Both the position numbers and the translations under genes were made by a program. Source: Ancylomarina sp. DW003 (GTDB lineage Bacteria; Bacteroidota; Bacteroidia; Bacteroidales; Marinifilaceae). Taken from it: a DNA stretch of 64,000 nucleotides. This document shows, piece after piece, positions 27,362 to 35,085 of this stretch (position 1 is the stretch's first letter; each line of letters begins with the position of its first letter). The notes beneath the pieces are model-generated. The model ran no database searches. It had not been told where the DNA came from and saw only the letters and a program-made list of their open reading frames with translations. The stretch is taken from NCBI RefSeq assembly GCF_029029505.1, contig NZ_JAKJSD010000019.1:23587-87586 (forward strand), read 5' to 3'.

Positions 27362-28456
27362 ATGAAAAGAGTATTAGTTGCAACAGGGGGTGGCGATTGC
27401 CCGGGATTAAATGCGGTAATTCGTGCAGTAGTAAAACGTGCAGCACAAGAAAAAGATTGGGAAGTAATAGGTAGTATTCAGTCTTTCGATGGAATATTAA
27501 AAGAGCCTACTGAAATAAAAATATTAGATGATGCTGCCGTAAAAGGCATCCATTATCAGGGAGGAACTATAATTGGAACAACAACTAAAGGTGGTCCTTT
27601 TGCTTGGCCAGTTAAAAATTCTGATGGAACATGGGGATCAGCTGATCGTTCCGATGAGATGATTCGCAAACTGCAATATTTAGGCGTTGATGCTGTAATT
27701 AGTATTGGTGGTGACGGTTCACAGAAAATTTCACAAGCTTTATATGAGAAAGGTTTAAATATTATTGGTGTTCCTAAGACTATTGATAACGACTTGATGG
27801 CGACTGATTTTACTTTCGGTTACCAGACTGCAGTTCAGGTTTGTACAGAAGCTGTTGATAAGCTGAAAACAACGGCTGCATCTCACAACCGTATTTTCAT
27901 TCTGGAAGCAATGGGACGTGATGCAGGATGGATTGCTTTATCGGCAGCTATTGCTGGTGGTGCAGAAGCATGTTTGATACCTGAAATTCCTTACGATATC
28001 ACGAAAGTGAAAGAGAAGTTAGATACGCGTTTTCTCAAAGGCAAAGGTTTTGGAATTATTGTAATTGCTGAAGGTGCAATGCCGGAAGGAGGAGAGGCCC
28101 TTGCTGAAGAGAGTATTGAAGTTGGTAATCCAAACTTGAAATTAAGTGGTGCTGCAGATCGTTTGGCATACGAGCTAAAGGAAGCTGGTATTGAAGCTGA
28201 TATTAGAACAACAGTGCTAGGTCACTTACAACGTGGCGGTATTCCTATGGCCTATGACCGGGTGCTGGCAACTCAGTTTGGAGTGAAAGCTTTCGAAATG
28301 GTTTTGGAAAAGAAATTTGGACATATGGTAGCTTACCATCACCCGGAAGTTGTAGCTGTACCACTTCCTGAAGCAATTGGAAAACAAAACCTTGTTGATC
28401 CGGATTCAAACTTGGTTAAAACAGCTAAAGGTGTTGGAATCTGCTTCGGAGACTAA
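27362..28456 (+). CDS. pfkA: 6-phosphofructokinase
   Basis: A 364-residue PfkA-family enzyme, counted from the ATG at 27362 rather than the TTG six bases upstream. The N-terminal loop is GGGDCPGLNAVIRA. The catalytic loop is PKTIDND (Asp142, Lys139) and the nucleotide loop GGDGS (Gly119). Family studies link Asp at the GGD-x-S position to pyrophosphate use and Gly to ATP use. Here Gly is combined with the Lys in PKTIDND, as in actinobacterial ATP-dependent enzymes of this clade, so ATP is the more likely donor. Key step of glycolysis. Single gene ending at a terminator. Confidence 0.92.
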   Translation: MKRVLVATGGGDCPGLNAVIRAVVKRAAQEKDWEVIGSIQSFDGILKEPTEIKILDDAAVKGIHYQGGTIIGTTTKGGPFAWPVKNSDGTWGSADRSDEMIRKLQYLGVDAVISIGGDGSQKISQALYEKGLNIIGVPKTIDNDLMATDFTFGYQTAVQVCTEAVDKLKTTAASHNRIFILEAMGRDAGWIALSAAIAGGAEACLIPEIPYDITKVKEKLDTRFLKGKGFGIIVIAEGAMPEGGEALAEESIEVGNPNLKLSGAADRLAYELKEAGIEADIRTTVLGHLQRGGIPMAYDRVLATQFGVKAFEMVLEKKFGHMVAYHHPEVVAVPLPEAIGKQNLVDPDSNLVKTAKGVGICFGD

Positions 28457-28482
28457 ATAGAGTTAAATAATAGAATATAAGA

Positions 28483-28515
28483 AACCCGAAAGTTGTAATA
28501 CTTTCGGGTTTTGTT
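28483..28515. terminator. Bidirectional terminator after pfkA
   Basis: AACCCGAAAGT / ACTTTCGGGTT stem with T-run, between convergent pfkA and the DCC-family gene. Confidence 0.88.
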
Positions 28516-28517
28516 TT

Positions 28518-28925
28518 TTATATGAATCTATCTTTCCATTCTTCTTTAGGCATCATGCAAAATTGTTTCTTGCCAAACCAGGAATAACGGTTTTGTGCGA
28601 TTAGATTGTAAAACCAATCACAAAAACGTTTGGGGAAGTGTCTAAAATGATAGATCACTTTCCACGGGTAACTCAGGTGTTTTGAGATTCGGAAAGCCGC
28701 TTCACTTTTGATATAAGCCTGATTATTTTCTATAAATATGAGGCTGTCCATAGGTCTATTTCCCAAATTTAAATCCTTTAATAACTCTTTTGCTTTTGCA
28801 GATTGCAAAGGAGAAAAGCGCAGATTCTTTTCCTGATTATAAGCCAATATAAACCTTACAGAGGTATTGCATAAATTACAAACACCGTCGAAAAGAACAA
28901 TTGGGCAAGGTGAATCTGTCGTCAT
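28518..28925 (-). CDS. DCC-family thiol-disulfide oxidoreductase-like protein
   Basis: A 135-residue DUF393 protein. The family motif DGVCNLC (Cys16, Cys19) follows PIVLF near the N-terminus. Members are proposed thiol-disulfide oxidoreductases with a thioredoxin-like fold; substrates are mostly unknown. It is the last gene of a minus-strand run 20 bp after an ArsP-like permease, so it may belong to that thiol/arsenical cluster, or simply share its transcript. Confidence 0.88.
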   Translation of the reverse strand: MTTDSPCPIVLFDGVCNLCNTSVRFILAYNQEKNLRFSPLQSAKAKELLKDLNLGNRPMDSLIFIENNQAYIKSEAAFRISKHLSYPWKVIYHFRHFPKRFCDWFYNLIAQNRYSWFGKKQFCMMPKEEWKDRFI

Positions 28926-28945
28926 ATTAAAAGTTAGAATCTAAA

Positions 28946-29980
28946 TTAAAAGAAGATATTAAAAATAAAGCCTACAGCTAGAATTCCAGCAGCAACAACT
29001 CCAATAAAGATAAGAATCAAAGGCATTTTTAATACCTTTTTCAGGATAATAATCTCAGGCAGAGATAAGCCAATTACCGACATCATAAAGGCTAAGGCTG
29101 TTCCAAGTGATGCCCCTTTTTCAATAAGTACACTTACAATCGGAATGATACCAGCCGCATTCGAATACATTGGAATACCAATTAAAATTGAAAGAGGTAC
29201 CGAATACCAAACTGATTTACCCATCAAGTTAGCCATGAAATCTTCGGGAACATAGCCATGAGCAGCGGCACCAATGGCAACACCAATCACAATATAAAGC
29301 CAGATTTTACCAACAATTTCCTTAACCGTTTCAAAACCAAGTTTAATCCTTTCTGAGAAAGTGATTTTTGTTTCATCAACACCAGTTTGTCCTGTTTTAA
29401 CTTCGAATACCCATTCCTGAATATATTTTTCAAGCTTAAGAACACCAATAAGCCAACCTGCAACAATTGCAATTAATAAGCCTGTAAGGGTGTAGATTAT
29501 TGCTGTTTTCCATCCGAAAAGGCCCACTAACATGATAAGGGCAATTTCGTTGACCATAGGCGCAGCAATAAGAAAGCTGAAAGTAACTCCTAGTGGCACA
29601 CCAGCCTCAACAAACCCTAAAAACAATGGAATGGCTGAGCAAGAACAAAAAGGCGTTAAAACACCTAAAAGAGCAGCCATAATATTCCCCATGAAGGTGG
29701 ATTTACCCGCTAAAGCTTTTTTCGTTTTTTCAGGAGAAAAATAACTTCGAATAATACCAACGCCGAAAATAACCAGAACCAGAAGTAAAAGAACTTTAGG
29801 TACTTCAAAAATGAAGAAACGTAGCGTTTCACTCAAATGACTTTCGGGCATTCCCAATAAGCCATCGATAATAAAATCAGAGATATTCTGAAGATTAACG
29901 TATAAAAGATACCAAACTGGTAAAAGAAGTAAAACTGAGAGCAGTTGCTTTCTATTGGTGATTTGAATTGATTTAATCAT
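28946..29980 (-). CDS. ArsP-like permease
   Basis: A 344-residue membrane protein of the ArsP_1/DUF318 permease family, with about eight to ten helices. The cysteine motif TPFCSCSAIP (Cys112, Cys114) is characteristic, and IAAPMVNE follows. ArsP proteins export trivalent organoarsenicals such as methylarsenite and roxarsone(III); others in the family have unknown roles. It lies 11 bp after an ArsG/CcdA-like gene in a cluster headed by an ArsR regulator, which supports a metalloid or thiol function. Confidence 0.85.
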   Translation of the reverse strand: MIKSIQITNRKQLLSVLLLLPVWYLLYVNLQNISDFIIDGLLGMPESHLSETLRFFIFEVPKVLLLLVLVIFGVGIIRSYFSPEKTKKALAGKSTFMGNIMAALLGVLTPFCSCSAIPLFLGFVEAGVPLGVTFSFLIAAPMVNEIALIMLVGLFGWKTAIIYTLTGLLIAIVAGWLIGVLKLEKYIQEWVFEVKTGQTGVDETKITFSERIKLGFETVKEIVGKIWLYIVIGVAIGAAAHGYVPEDFMANLMGKSVWYSVPLSILIGIPMYSNAAGIIPIVSVLIEKGASLGTALAFMMSVIGLSLPEIIILKKVLKMPLILIFIGVVAAGILAVGFIFNIFF

Positions 29981-29991
29981 GACTTAATAAC

Positions 29992-30696
29992 TTAAGCAAT
30001 AAAGAATATATATGTGAAATAAAGTCCGGCAATAATGAAAATGACTGCTGCCACTTTTCTAAACCAGAACTCGAAGCTTTTTACCTTATTGTAGAAATTT
30101 CCAACGCCTGAAAGTGTGAAGGCAAGTAGATAGGCAATAATAATTACAGGAAGGCCTGTTGCTACAGCATAAACAAAGGGTAGAAATAAACCATCTGGTG
30201 ATGAAATACTAATAGGAACAAGCATTCCGAAGTATAAAATACCACTGTATGGGCAAAATGCCAGAGCGAATATAATTCCCAACAGAAGTGCTCCCCAATA
30301 GCTTCCTTTTATTTTTTCGCCATTCAATTTTTCAGTAATTCTTCCTACACCAGGAAAATTGAATGAGATAATATCAAGCATGAATATGCCGATAAGAATT
30401 AGAACAGGGCCTAATAAACGTTCACCATATGAATGGAAAAAAGAAGAAACATCAAACTTACTTGCTCCAAAATAGAGAATAACACCAAGAACTGTATAGC
30501 TAATTGCACGTCCTAAGGTATAAACCAAACCACTTATAAATATCTTCTTTTTATCGCCTAAACTTTTACTAATATAAGCTGTAGCTGTAATATTTGTTGC
30601 CAGTGGACATGGGCTAATAGCCGTCATAATTCCAAGCAGAAAAGCTGAAAATATGGGTAGATTACTTTGTGCTAACAGTTGATCCAGATATTCCAT
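29992..30696 (-). CDS. ArsG/CcdA-like membrane thiol transporter
   Basis: A 234-residue protein with six predicted helices of the CcdA/DsbD transmembrane superfamily. The two membrane cysteines that shuttle disulfides are in ISPCPLATN (Cys30) and ALAFCPYSG (Cys148). It resembles the ArsG permease of the arsEFG nitroaromatic-arsenical system. It would pass electrons across the inner membrane to the periplasmic thioredoxin-like lipoprotein encoded upstream, or transport an arsenical. The position between the arsF-like and arsP-like genes favours an ars role. Confidence 0.78.
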   Translation of the reverse strand: MEYLDQLLAQSNLPIFSAFLLGIMTAISPCPLATNITATAYISKSLGDKKKIFISGLVYTLGRAISYTVLGVILYFGASKFDVSSFFHSYGERLLGPVLILIGIFMLDIISFNFPGVGRITEKLNGEKIKGSYWGALLLGIIFALAFCPYSGILYFGMLVPISISSPDGLFLPFVYAVATGLPVIIIAYLLAFTLSGVGNFYNKVKSFEFWFRKVAAVIFIIAGLYFTYIFFIA

Positions 30697-30797
30697 TTAA
30701 TTCGTTTTATGACTTAGCAATAGCTCATTCAATCCCAAACACGAAGGTTTTAAATCTTGAGTTATTTAAATATCACTAAGTTGTAATTATGAATAGT

Positions 30798-30835
30798 ATG
30801 TACTGTTACACCTCAATTGAAATATAACAGTACAT
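30798..30835. other. 11-bp inverted repeat between arsF-like and arsG-like genes
   Basis: ATGTACTGTTA / TAACAGTACAT with a 16-nt loop, in a 174-bp gap that breaks the otherwise tight minus-strand cluster. No T-run follows on either strand. It may be a regulator site for a second promoter, or an RNA processing hairpin. Confidence 0.4.
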
Positions 30836-30870
30836 GAGATCTTTATAATTAAGAGTGAAAAAACGAGTTT

Positions 30871-31338
30871 CTAGCTCTCAGACTTAAGAGTCGATTTCAA
30901 CTTTTCAATATAGTCTTTAGGGTTGCTTATTGCATTACGAAATGCAAAGTTTGTAAGATCCTCGATTTTACCTGATTTTGCATGTAAAATCATCAAACTT
31001 GAACCAGTTGCTTCGAATTGTTTTGCTAAATCTTTGTTTTCTTCCTGATCAATGTTTATGTCATAAAACTTCACATTCAACTCAGCAGCAACTTCTTTAG
31101 CTTGTGCACCAACAGATTTACAAGTTTTACATTTTCTATCGCCATGGAAATAGTATATGCCAGCACCTTTAGTACTTTCAGCTACTTTAGTATCGCTACA
31201 TTTTGAAGCACATCCATTGCATCCTGATGCACATTCAGTAGAAGCTTCTTCTGCTTTCGCAGTTTTTTTAGCCTTTGATTGGCATGCTCCAAAGCTAAGA
31301 CCTAATGCAAGTACGGCTAGTATTAAATAATTTTTCAT
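30871..31338 (-). CDS. ArsF-like thioredoxin-fold lipoprotein
   Basis: A 155-residue lipoprotein (LGLSFGAC, Cys19) with a cysteine cluster CASGCNGCASKC (Cys36, 40, 43, 47) and then a thioredoxin-like domain with CKTC (Cys70, Cys73). It resembles the ArsF subunit of nitrophenyl-arsenical reductase clusters. It would sit in the periplasm facing the membrane protein encoded downstream, receiving electrons through the CxxC. The Cys cluster could bind a metal or metalloid. Confidence 0.78.
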   Translation of the reverse strand: MKNYLILAVLALGLSFGACQSKAKKTAKAEEASTECASGCNGCASKCSDTKVAESTKGAGIYYFHGDRKCKTCKSVGAQAKEVAAELNVKFYDINIDQEENKDLAKQFEATGSSLMILHAKSGKIEDLTNFAFRNAISNPKDYIEKLKSTLKSES

Positions 31339-31358
31339 GTGGGATTTGTTTATTGGAT

Positions 31359-31595
31359 TTATACAGCTTGAATTAGTTCTTTGATTTCAGATACAGATGG
31401 CACTTTACCACTAAATAACACTTTCTCATTTACAACCAAAGCTGGAGTAGACATAACGCCATAAGAAAGAATTTTAAGCATATCATCAACCTTTGTTACA
31501 GAAGCTTCAATATTCAATTCTTCAAGTGCTTTTTGTGTTGCATCGTGTAGGGTGTTGCACTTTTTGCAACCAGGACCTAATACTTTAATATCCAT
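31359..31595 (-). CDS. Small thioredoxin-like protein (TM0996/MTH895 type)
   Basis: A 78-residue redox protein, one of the smallest thioredoxin folds. GPGCKKC (Cys10, Cys13) is the active site and STPALVVNEKVLFSG carries the cis-proline. It has no signal and acts in the cytoplasm. It lies 20 bp before the arsF-like gene and 53 bp after arsR. It probably supplies electrons to the membrane carrier, or reduces a thiol substrate of the cluster. Confidence 0.9.
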   Translation of the reverse strand: MDIKVLGPGCKKCNTLHDATQKALEELNIEASVTKVDDMLKILSYGVMSTPALVVNEKVLFSGKVPSVSEIKELIQAV

Positions 31596-31648
31596 GTTTA
31601 TTTTGTTTAAGTTTTTTAAGATGGCCTAGGCAACCTTAGTTTTGTTTA

Positions 31649-31972
31649 TTATTTTATTTCTGTCATCGCTTTTTCCGAGTCAAAAAGAGATTCAAACATT
31701 TCACTTGCTCTGGCCCAATTCTCTTTATTCAAACAATATTTAATTTTTGGAGGAACAATCTCTCCTTGTATTAAACCCGATGCTTTCAACTCTTTCAAGT
31801 GTTGTGAAAGGGTAGAACGGGCAATGGGCACTTCTTCAGCCAAATCGCCACTGTAGCAGCAGGATTGGCTTGATAAGAGTTTGCAAATGTAGACTCTCAC
31901 CGGATGTGATAGTGCTTTAGCAAAACGAGCTAATTGTTTTTCTTGGTCGGAATAGAATTTTTCGTCGGTCAT
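31649..31972 (-). CDS. arsR: ArsR-family metalloregulator
   Basis: A 107-residue winged-helix repressor: ALSHPVRVYICKLL, then IARSTLSQHLKELKASGLI. The vicinal pair Cys38-Cys39 (SSQSCCYSGDL), with Cys30, may form the arsenite-type sensing site. I start it at MTDEKFYS (ATG at 31972). A longer version from 32029 would read through the operator and -7 box and is unlikely. It heads the minus-strand cluster and probably represses it. Confidence 0.9.
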   Translation of the reverse strand: MTDEKFYSDQEKQLARFAKALSHPVRVYICKLLSSQSCCYSGDLAEEVPIARSTLSQHLKELKASGLIQGEIVPPKIKYCLNKENWARASEMFESLFDSEKAMTEIK

Positions 31973-31982
31973 ATGTTTCGCA

Positions 31983-32000
31983 TTTCGTAAAAATACGAAA
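31983..32000 (-). promoter_or_regulatory. Candidate ArsR operator
   Basis: TTTCGTA-N4-TACGAAA, perfect 7-bp arms, located between the -7 box and the arsR start. Confidence 0.6.
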
Positions 32001-32030
32001 CGAAGGTAGGGATTTATTTCAAAAAACAAA
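32001..32030 (-). promoter_or_regulatory. Promoter of the arsR cluster
   Basis: On the minus strand TTTG (32027-32030), 18-bp spacer, TACCTTCG (32001-32008), one base from TAnnTTTG. It directly abuts the operator dyad. Confidence 0.55.
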
Positions 32031-32112
32031 TAGAGTGCTGTTTTTTTTAGATTAATTAGGAATCTAAGTTTAGATAAAGCTTATCTTCGAGCAAAGAACA
32101 GAAAGTAACAGA

Positions 32113-32574
32113 ATGGGTAGCATTAAAGAATTGAAAAGTATCGTATATCACAAAATTTTAGAAGAACTTGATCGTAAGATTGAGGTCATTAGTGAGGCTA
32201 TTGCTTCTGCAAAGGATTCCAGGAATAATGATACAAAAAGTAGTGCAGGCGATAAGTACGAAACGGGTCGCGAGATGATGCAGATAGAGATAGAAAAAAA
32301 TGAAGTTCTATTGAGTCAGACAGCTAAGCAAAGAAAAGAGTTGGCACGTATAGATATTTTAGAAAAATACGATAAAGTGGCCTTTGGTAGTCTCGTAACA
32401 ACGGATAAAGGTACGTACTTTATCTCTATAGGCATTGGTAAAATTCAAATAGCAGATCAAACCTGTTATGCTATTTCTTTAGCTTCACCAATTGGTGGTT
32501 TGTTGAAAGACAAAGTAGTGGGCGATGAGGTACAATTTCAGGGAAGAACTTTTACGATAAAGGAGATTGCGTAA
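32113..32574 (+). CDS. GreA/GreB-family transcription factor
   Basis: A 153-residue protein with a Gre-like layout. An N-terminal helical pair (about residues 1-85, including GDKYETGREMMQ) is followed by the C-terminal FKBP-like Gre domain with ISLASPIGGLLKDKVVGDEV, close to the SPLGRALLGKKVGDEV of GreA. It is a probable RNA polymerase secondary-channel factor, although the coiled-coil tip acids are not clear, so transcript-cleavage activity is uncertain. It is divergent from arsR and has no evident functional partner nearby. Confidence 0.82.
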   Translation: MGSIKELKSIVYHKILEELDRKIEVISEAIASAKDSRNNDTKSSAGDKYETGREMMQIEIEKNEVLLSQTAKQRKELARIDILEKYDKVAFGSLVTTDKGTYFISIGIGKIQIADQTCYAISLASPIGGLLKDKVVGDEVQFQGRTFTIKEIA

Positions 32575-32615
32575 ATGCTATTCCGTAAATATTAGATTAT
32601 TTACTTCCCAATTGT

Positions 32616-32996
32616 TTACTTTTCAGCAAATGCAATGATATGACCATCTAAGTCAGAAATATATCCAACAGTATCACCCCAGTCTCGACTTTTAAACTCA
32701 TCAGCCATTCTTCCACCCAACTTAATTCCTCTGGCGATATATGCTTCTGCTTCATTCACCTTGAAGTACAATTCACATCTTGGAATTCCGCTTCCTTTAT
32801 TAGGGTGTGGCATTTTATTTTGCAATATTTTTGCAATCCCGTTTTCAGGCATAAGTCCCAACTTAAGACAATGCCCCAGTTCAAATTCTGTCATTCCGGG
32901 AACATTTAAACTTGGCTTTTTCTGTAATAACTGCTCATAGAAGTCTGTACTCTTTTTCTGATCTGATACGTAAAGTATGAATTCTATTTCTTCCAT
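32616..32996 (-). CDS. VOC-superfamily (glyoxalase-like) protein
   Basis: A 126-residue vicinal-oxygen-chelate fold with two beta-alpha-beta modules, EFILYVSDQKKSTDFYEQLL and GDTVGYISDLDGHIIAFAEK. It resembles glyoxalase and bleomycin-resistance-type proteins. No sure catalytic set can be named. It is the last of three minus-strand genes separated by structured repeats and may be a mobile cassette gene. Confidence 0.86.
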   Translation of the reverse strand: MEEIEFILYVSDQKKSTDFYEQLLQKKPSLNVPGMTEFELGHCLKLGLMPENGIAKILQNKMPHPNKGSGIPRCELYFKVNEAEAYIARGIKLGGRMADEFKSRDWGDTVGYISDLDGHIIAFAEK

Positions 32997-33053
32997 TTTA
33001 TTATTTTTTATCGCAGTTATATGATCTGAAAAATGAAGTTCTCTAACTAACTT

Positions 33054-33144
33054 AGCTTGCTGGTATTTATTCTTGTACTATTTCAATAGCTATTGAAATC
33101 AAGCGACTCATCAGCGTCTATGACAATTTAGCTTTTGTTAGTGG
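33054..33144 (-). repeat. Structured cassette-boundary repeat A
   Basis: Plus-strand order: GCTTGCTG, ATTTCAATAG-CTATTGAAAT (33080-33099, perfect palindrome), CAAGCGACTCATCAGCGTC, and CTTTTGTTAGTGG. GCTTG (33055) can pair with CAAGC (33100), enclosing the palindrome. A CTAAC upstream (33042-33047) can pair with GTTAG (33137). The same architecture occurs at repeat B. Confidence 0.6.
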
Positions 33145-33281
33145 CAATTATTTTCTCCTTGATTTTCATTTTTTTCAAATTCCGACTAATGGTTTTGTGT
33201 AAGATTAATTGCGGATTTTAAATACAAATTGAATAGAAAATCCGCAAGGGGCTTCGTAATTAAGTTTTTACCAGTAATTAA

Positions 33282-33746
33282 TTATACTTTGTTTTTATTT
33301 AAAATTGGTTTTATCTGTATAGTCCCTCTAAGGTATAAATATCCAAGGATTAATGATATTACTGAACTAAAAATCATAAATACAATCTTTTCTTCTAATT
33401 TGTTCAAATATGGGTGATCAATGAATATAACCATTGGAATTCCAACAATACCTCGTAAGATATAAATCATTGAAATGATTGCTAATATAGGTTTTAAAAA
33501 AGGAAGCTTAATCATCAGCCCTGCTCCCGAAAACCCATATAGTCCCCATAAAGCCAAAATTAATGCTATCATTGTCGTTATTATAGTAGGGGCAGTTGAA
33601 CCATTTTCAGCTAATTGAGCCATACCTTCTCCAGCTCCAAAAAAACGATACCAAGCTGGCCCTCCTATTATTATGGCAACATGTAATATTGATGCTACAA
33701 TACTTAACACTCCTCCAATAATTAAAAATCTATTTTTTTTCATCAT
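33282..33746 (-). CDS. Four-helix membrane protein of unknown function
   Basis: I start it at MMKKNRFLIIGG (33746); a longer frame to 33818 adds 24 residues with no conserved look. The 154-residue product has four hydrophobic helices (GGVLSIVASILHVAIIIGG, TTMIALILALWGLYGF, a third around ILAIISMIYILRG, and IFSSVISLILGYLYLRG). No family was recognised. It lies between repeats A and B, on the same strand as its neighbours, like a gene cassette. Confidence 0.7.
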   Translation of the reverse strand: MMKKNRFLIIGGVLSIVASILHVAIIIGGPAWYRFFGAGEGMAQLAENGSTAPTIITTMIALILALWGLYGFSGAGLMIKLPFLKPILAIISMIYILRGIVGIPMVIFIDHPYLNKLEEKIVFMIFSSVISLILGYLYLRGTIQIKPILNKNKV

Positions 33747-33866
33747 GTTGGATATTAATGCTATTTCCTTATTTACCGACCAGCGGGAATTCACGAAACG
33801 AAGTGAGTAACACGCCAAGCAAGCCGCATAAGTTTGTTTATATTTTTAAGCAAACCAAATCTAGGT

Positions 33867-33943
33867 GGCTTGCTGATGTTTATTAGTTGAACTAACTCTC
33901 AAGCGACTCACCACCGTCCATTAATTTTAACTTTTGTTAGCGG
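33867..33943 (-). repeat. Structured cassette-boundary repeat B
   Basis: Plus-strand order: GGCTTGCTGATG, TTAGTT-G-AACTAA (33883-33895, perfect palindrome), CAAGCGACTCACCACCGTC, CTTTTGTTAGCGG. It shares the flanks of repeat A, but the palindrome has a different sequence. Just beside it, GCAAGCC (33828) and GGCTTGC (33867) form a further inverted pair. Confidence 0.6.
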
Positions 33944-33951
33944 TTCGGTGT

Positions 33952-34815
33952 TTATTCTATCTTAAAATCATATATCAATTTATAATAATCTTTTGTTCCT
34001 GCCCACCAAATGAAATTCTCTCTTTCTTCCAAAACTCCGATCCCTTGAGACTGCCATTCCTTTGCTAGCATAACCTCAAATCTATATTCAAATGGCATCA
34101 ATTTACTTCTATAACCAAATGAACCAACAGTAGCAAGCTTTGTTGAATCAGGACACATTGGAGGTGAACCAACAAATTCATAATCAAGGATTCCAATTCT
34201 AGATGCAAGTATTGAATCATTTCTGATATATGATAAAGTTCCCCAGAAATAGCCAGGCAAATGTTCACCATATAACGTATCGCTTGAATTGTTTTTTATT
34301 TTGAAAAACGGCCCTTTGTAAAATTCATCACTTAAGTAGTTAGTGTCAAGTTCTATTTCAACTGCTTTTGTAGCATTATAGTATTTATTTAGTCGAACAT
34401 AACCATTCAGTGTTTTTTCACCTTTTACATAAATGTTTCCTTCTTTTATAAGTCTCTCCTTATAATCAAATGACACAGAAATTGCTGTCGCTATTTCACT
34501 TCCTTTTAAGTCGAAGGTGTAGTCTAAATAGTCTTTACCATATTTTCCAGCTTCAAAGTGGATTGAAAGAATGTATCTCCCTTTTGATTTAAAATAATTC
34601 TTTTCTGAAAATTTATAATTTGATAACGTGTCATCAAATAAGTTAAAGATTTCCTTATCTGGGGATTTCAATATAATTTTTGCGTTGCTGGGACATTCTA
34701 TTTTGTCATTACATTCATATGTAAAATGTATATCATTTTGCCCATAGAGAGTTATTCCCATTAATAATAAAAGGGATAACAAAATATTTTGAGCCATTTT
34801 CCTTACGTATGTCAT
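33952..34815 (-). CDS. Exported protein of unknown function
   Basis: A 287-residue protein with an N-terminal signal (MAQNILLSLLLLMGITLYGQ from Met7, the likely start at 34797). The mature part begins NDIHFTYECNDKIECPS, with two cysteines that could form a disulfide, and appears rich in beta strands. No family was recognised. It is probably periplasmic or surface exposed. It is the first of three minus-strand cassette-like genes and is bounded by repeats B and C. Confidence 0.75.
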   Translation of the reverse strand: MTYVRKMAQNILLSLLLLMGITLYGQNDIHFTYECNDKIECPSNAKIILKSPDKEIFNLFDDTLSNYKFSEKNYFKSKGRYILSIHFEAGKYGKDYLDYTFDLKGSEIATAISVSFDYKERLIKEGNIYVKGEKTLNGYVRLNKYYNATKAVEIELDTNYLSDEFYKGPFFKIKNNSSDTLYGEHLPGYFWGTLSYIRNDSILASRIGILDYEFVGSPPMCPDSTKLATVGSFGYRSKLMPFEYRFEVMLAKEWQSQGIGVLEERENFIWWAGTKDYYKLIYDFKIE

Positions 34816-34887
34816 CTTTGTCTTTTTACACTGACCGCTAAGTTTATAATAACCATATGCTTGTTATTTCCTATATATCGCATTGAA

Positions 34888-34928
34888 AGGTGTTGTTAGC
34901 TCACCGTATTGGAGGGTTAACAACACCT
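34888..34928. repeat. Inverted repeat C upstream of the exported-protein gene
   Basis: AGGTGTTGTTA / TAACAACACCT, perfect 11-bp arms with a 19-nt loop. It includes TTGTTAGCTC, like the TTTTGTTAGYGG end of repeats A and B, and follows GACCGCTAAG (34832) and an AATAAC / GTTATT stem. It may be the outer boundary of the cassette array. Confidence 0.45.
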
Positions 34929-35025
34929 AATTATGACTGATTTAAATATCATGCATAGAAGAATACTTAAATTTTCACTAAAGTATAAAATCTAAACTAA
35001 GATTCATATTGTTTAGTTTTCAGAA

Positions 35026-35059
35026 TGAAAAAAGAAACGCCATTCCAACAGGAATGGCG
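35026..35059 (-). terminator. Terminator of the large T9SS protein gene
   Basis: CGCCATTCC / GGAATGGCG stem with a 4-nt loop. On the minus strand it is followed by TTTCTTTTTTC. Confidence 0.88.
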
Positions 35060-35085
35060 CATAATTGTTAGGAATTTTGAATTGA

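Noticed and set aside
31973..32029. A 19-residue N-terminal extension of ArsR
   Set aside because: It would be encoded by the -7 box and operator, and the family normally starts near MTDEKFYS.
33229..33417. A 62-codon plus-strand open frame
   Set aside because: Antisense to the four-helix membrane protein gene, with no features of its own.
33054..33943. Canonical integron attC sites
   Set aside because: The end motifs fit RYYYAAC / GTTRRRY only partly and no integrase is in the window, so they are reported only as attC-like structured repeats.
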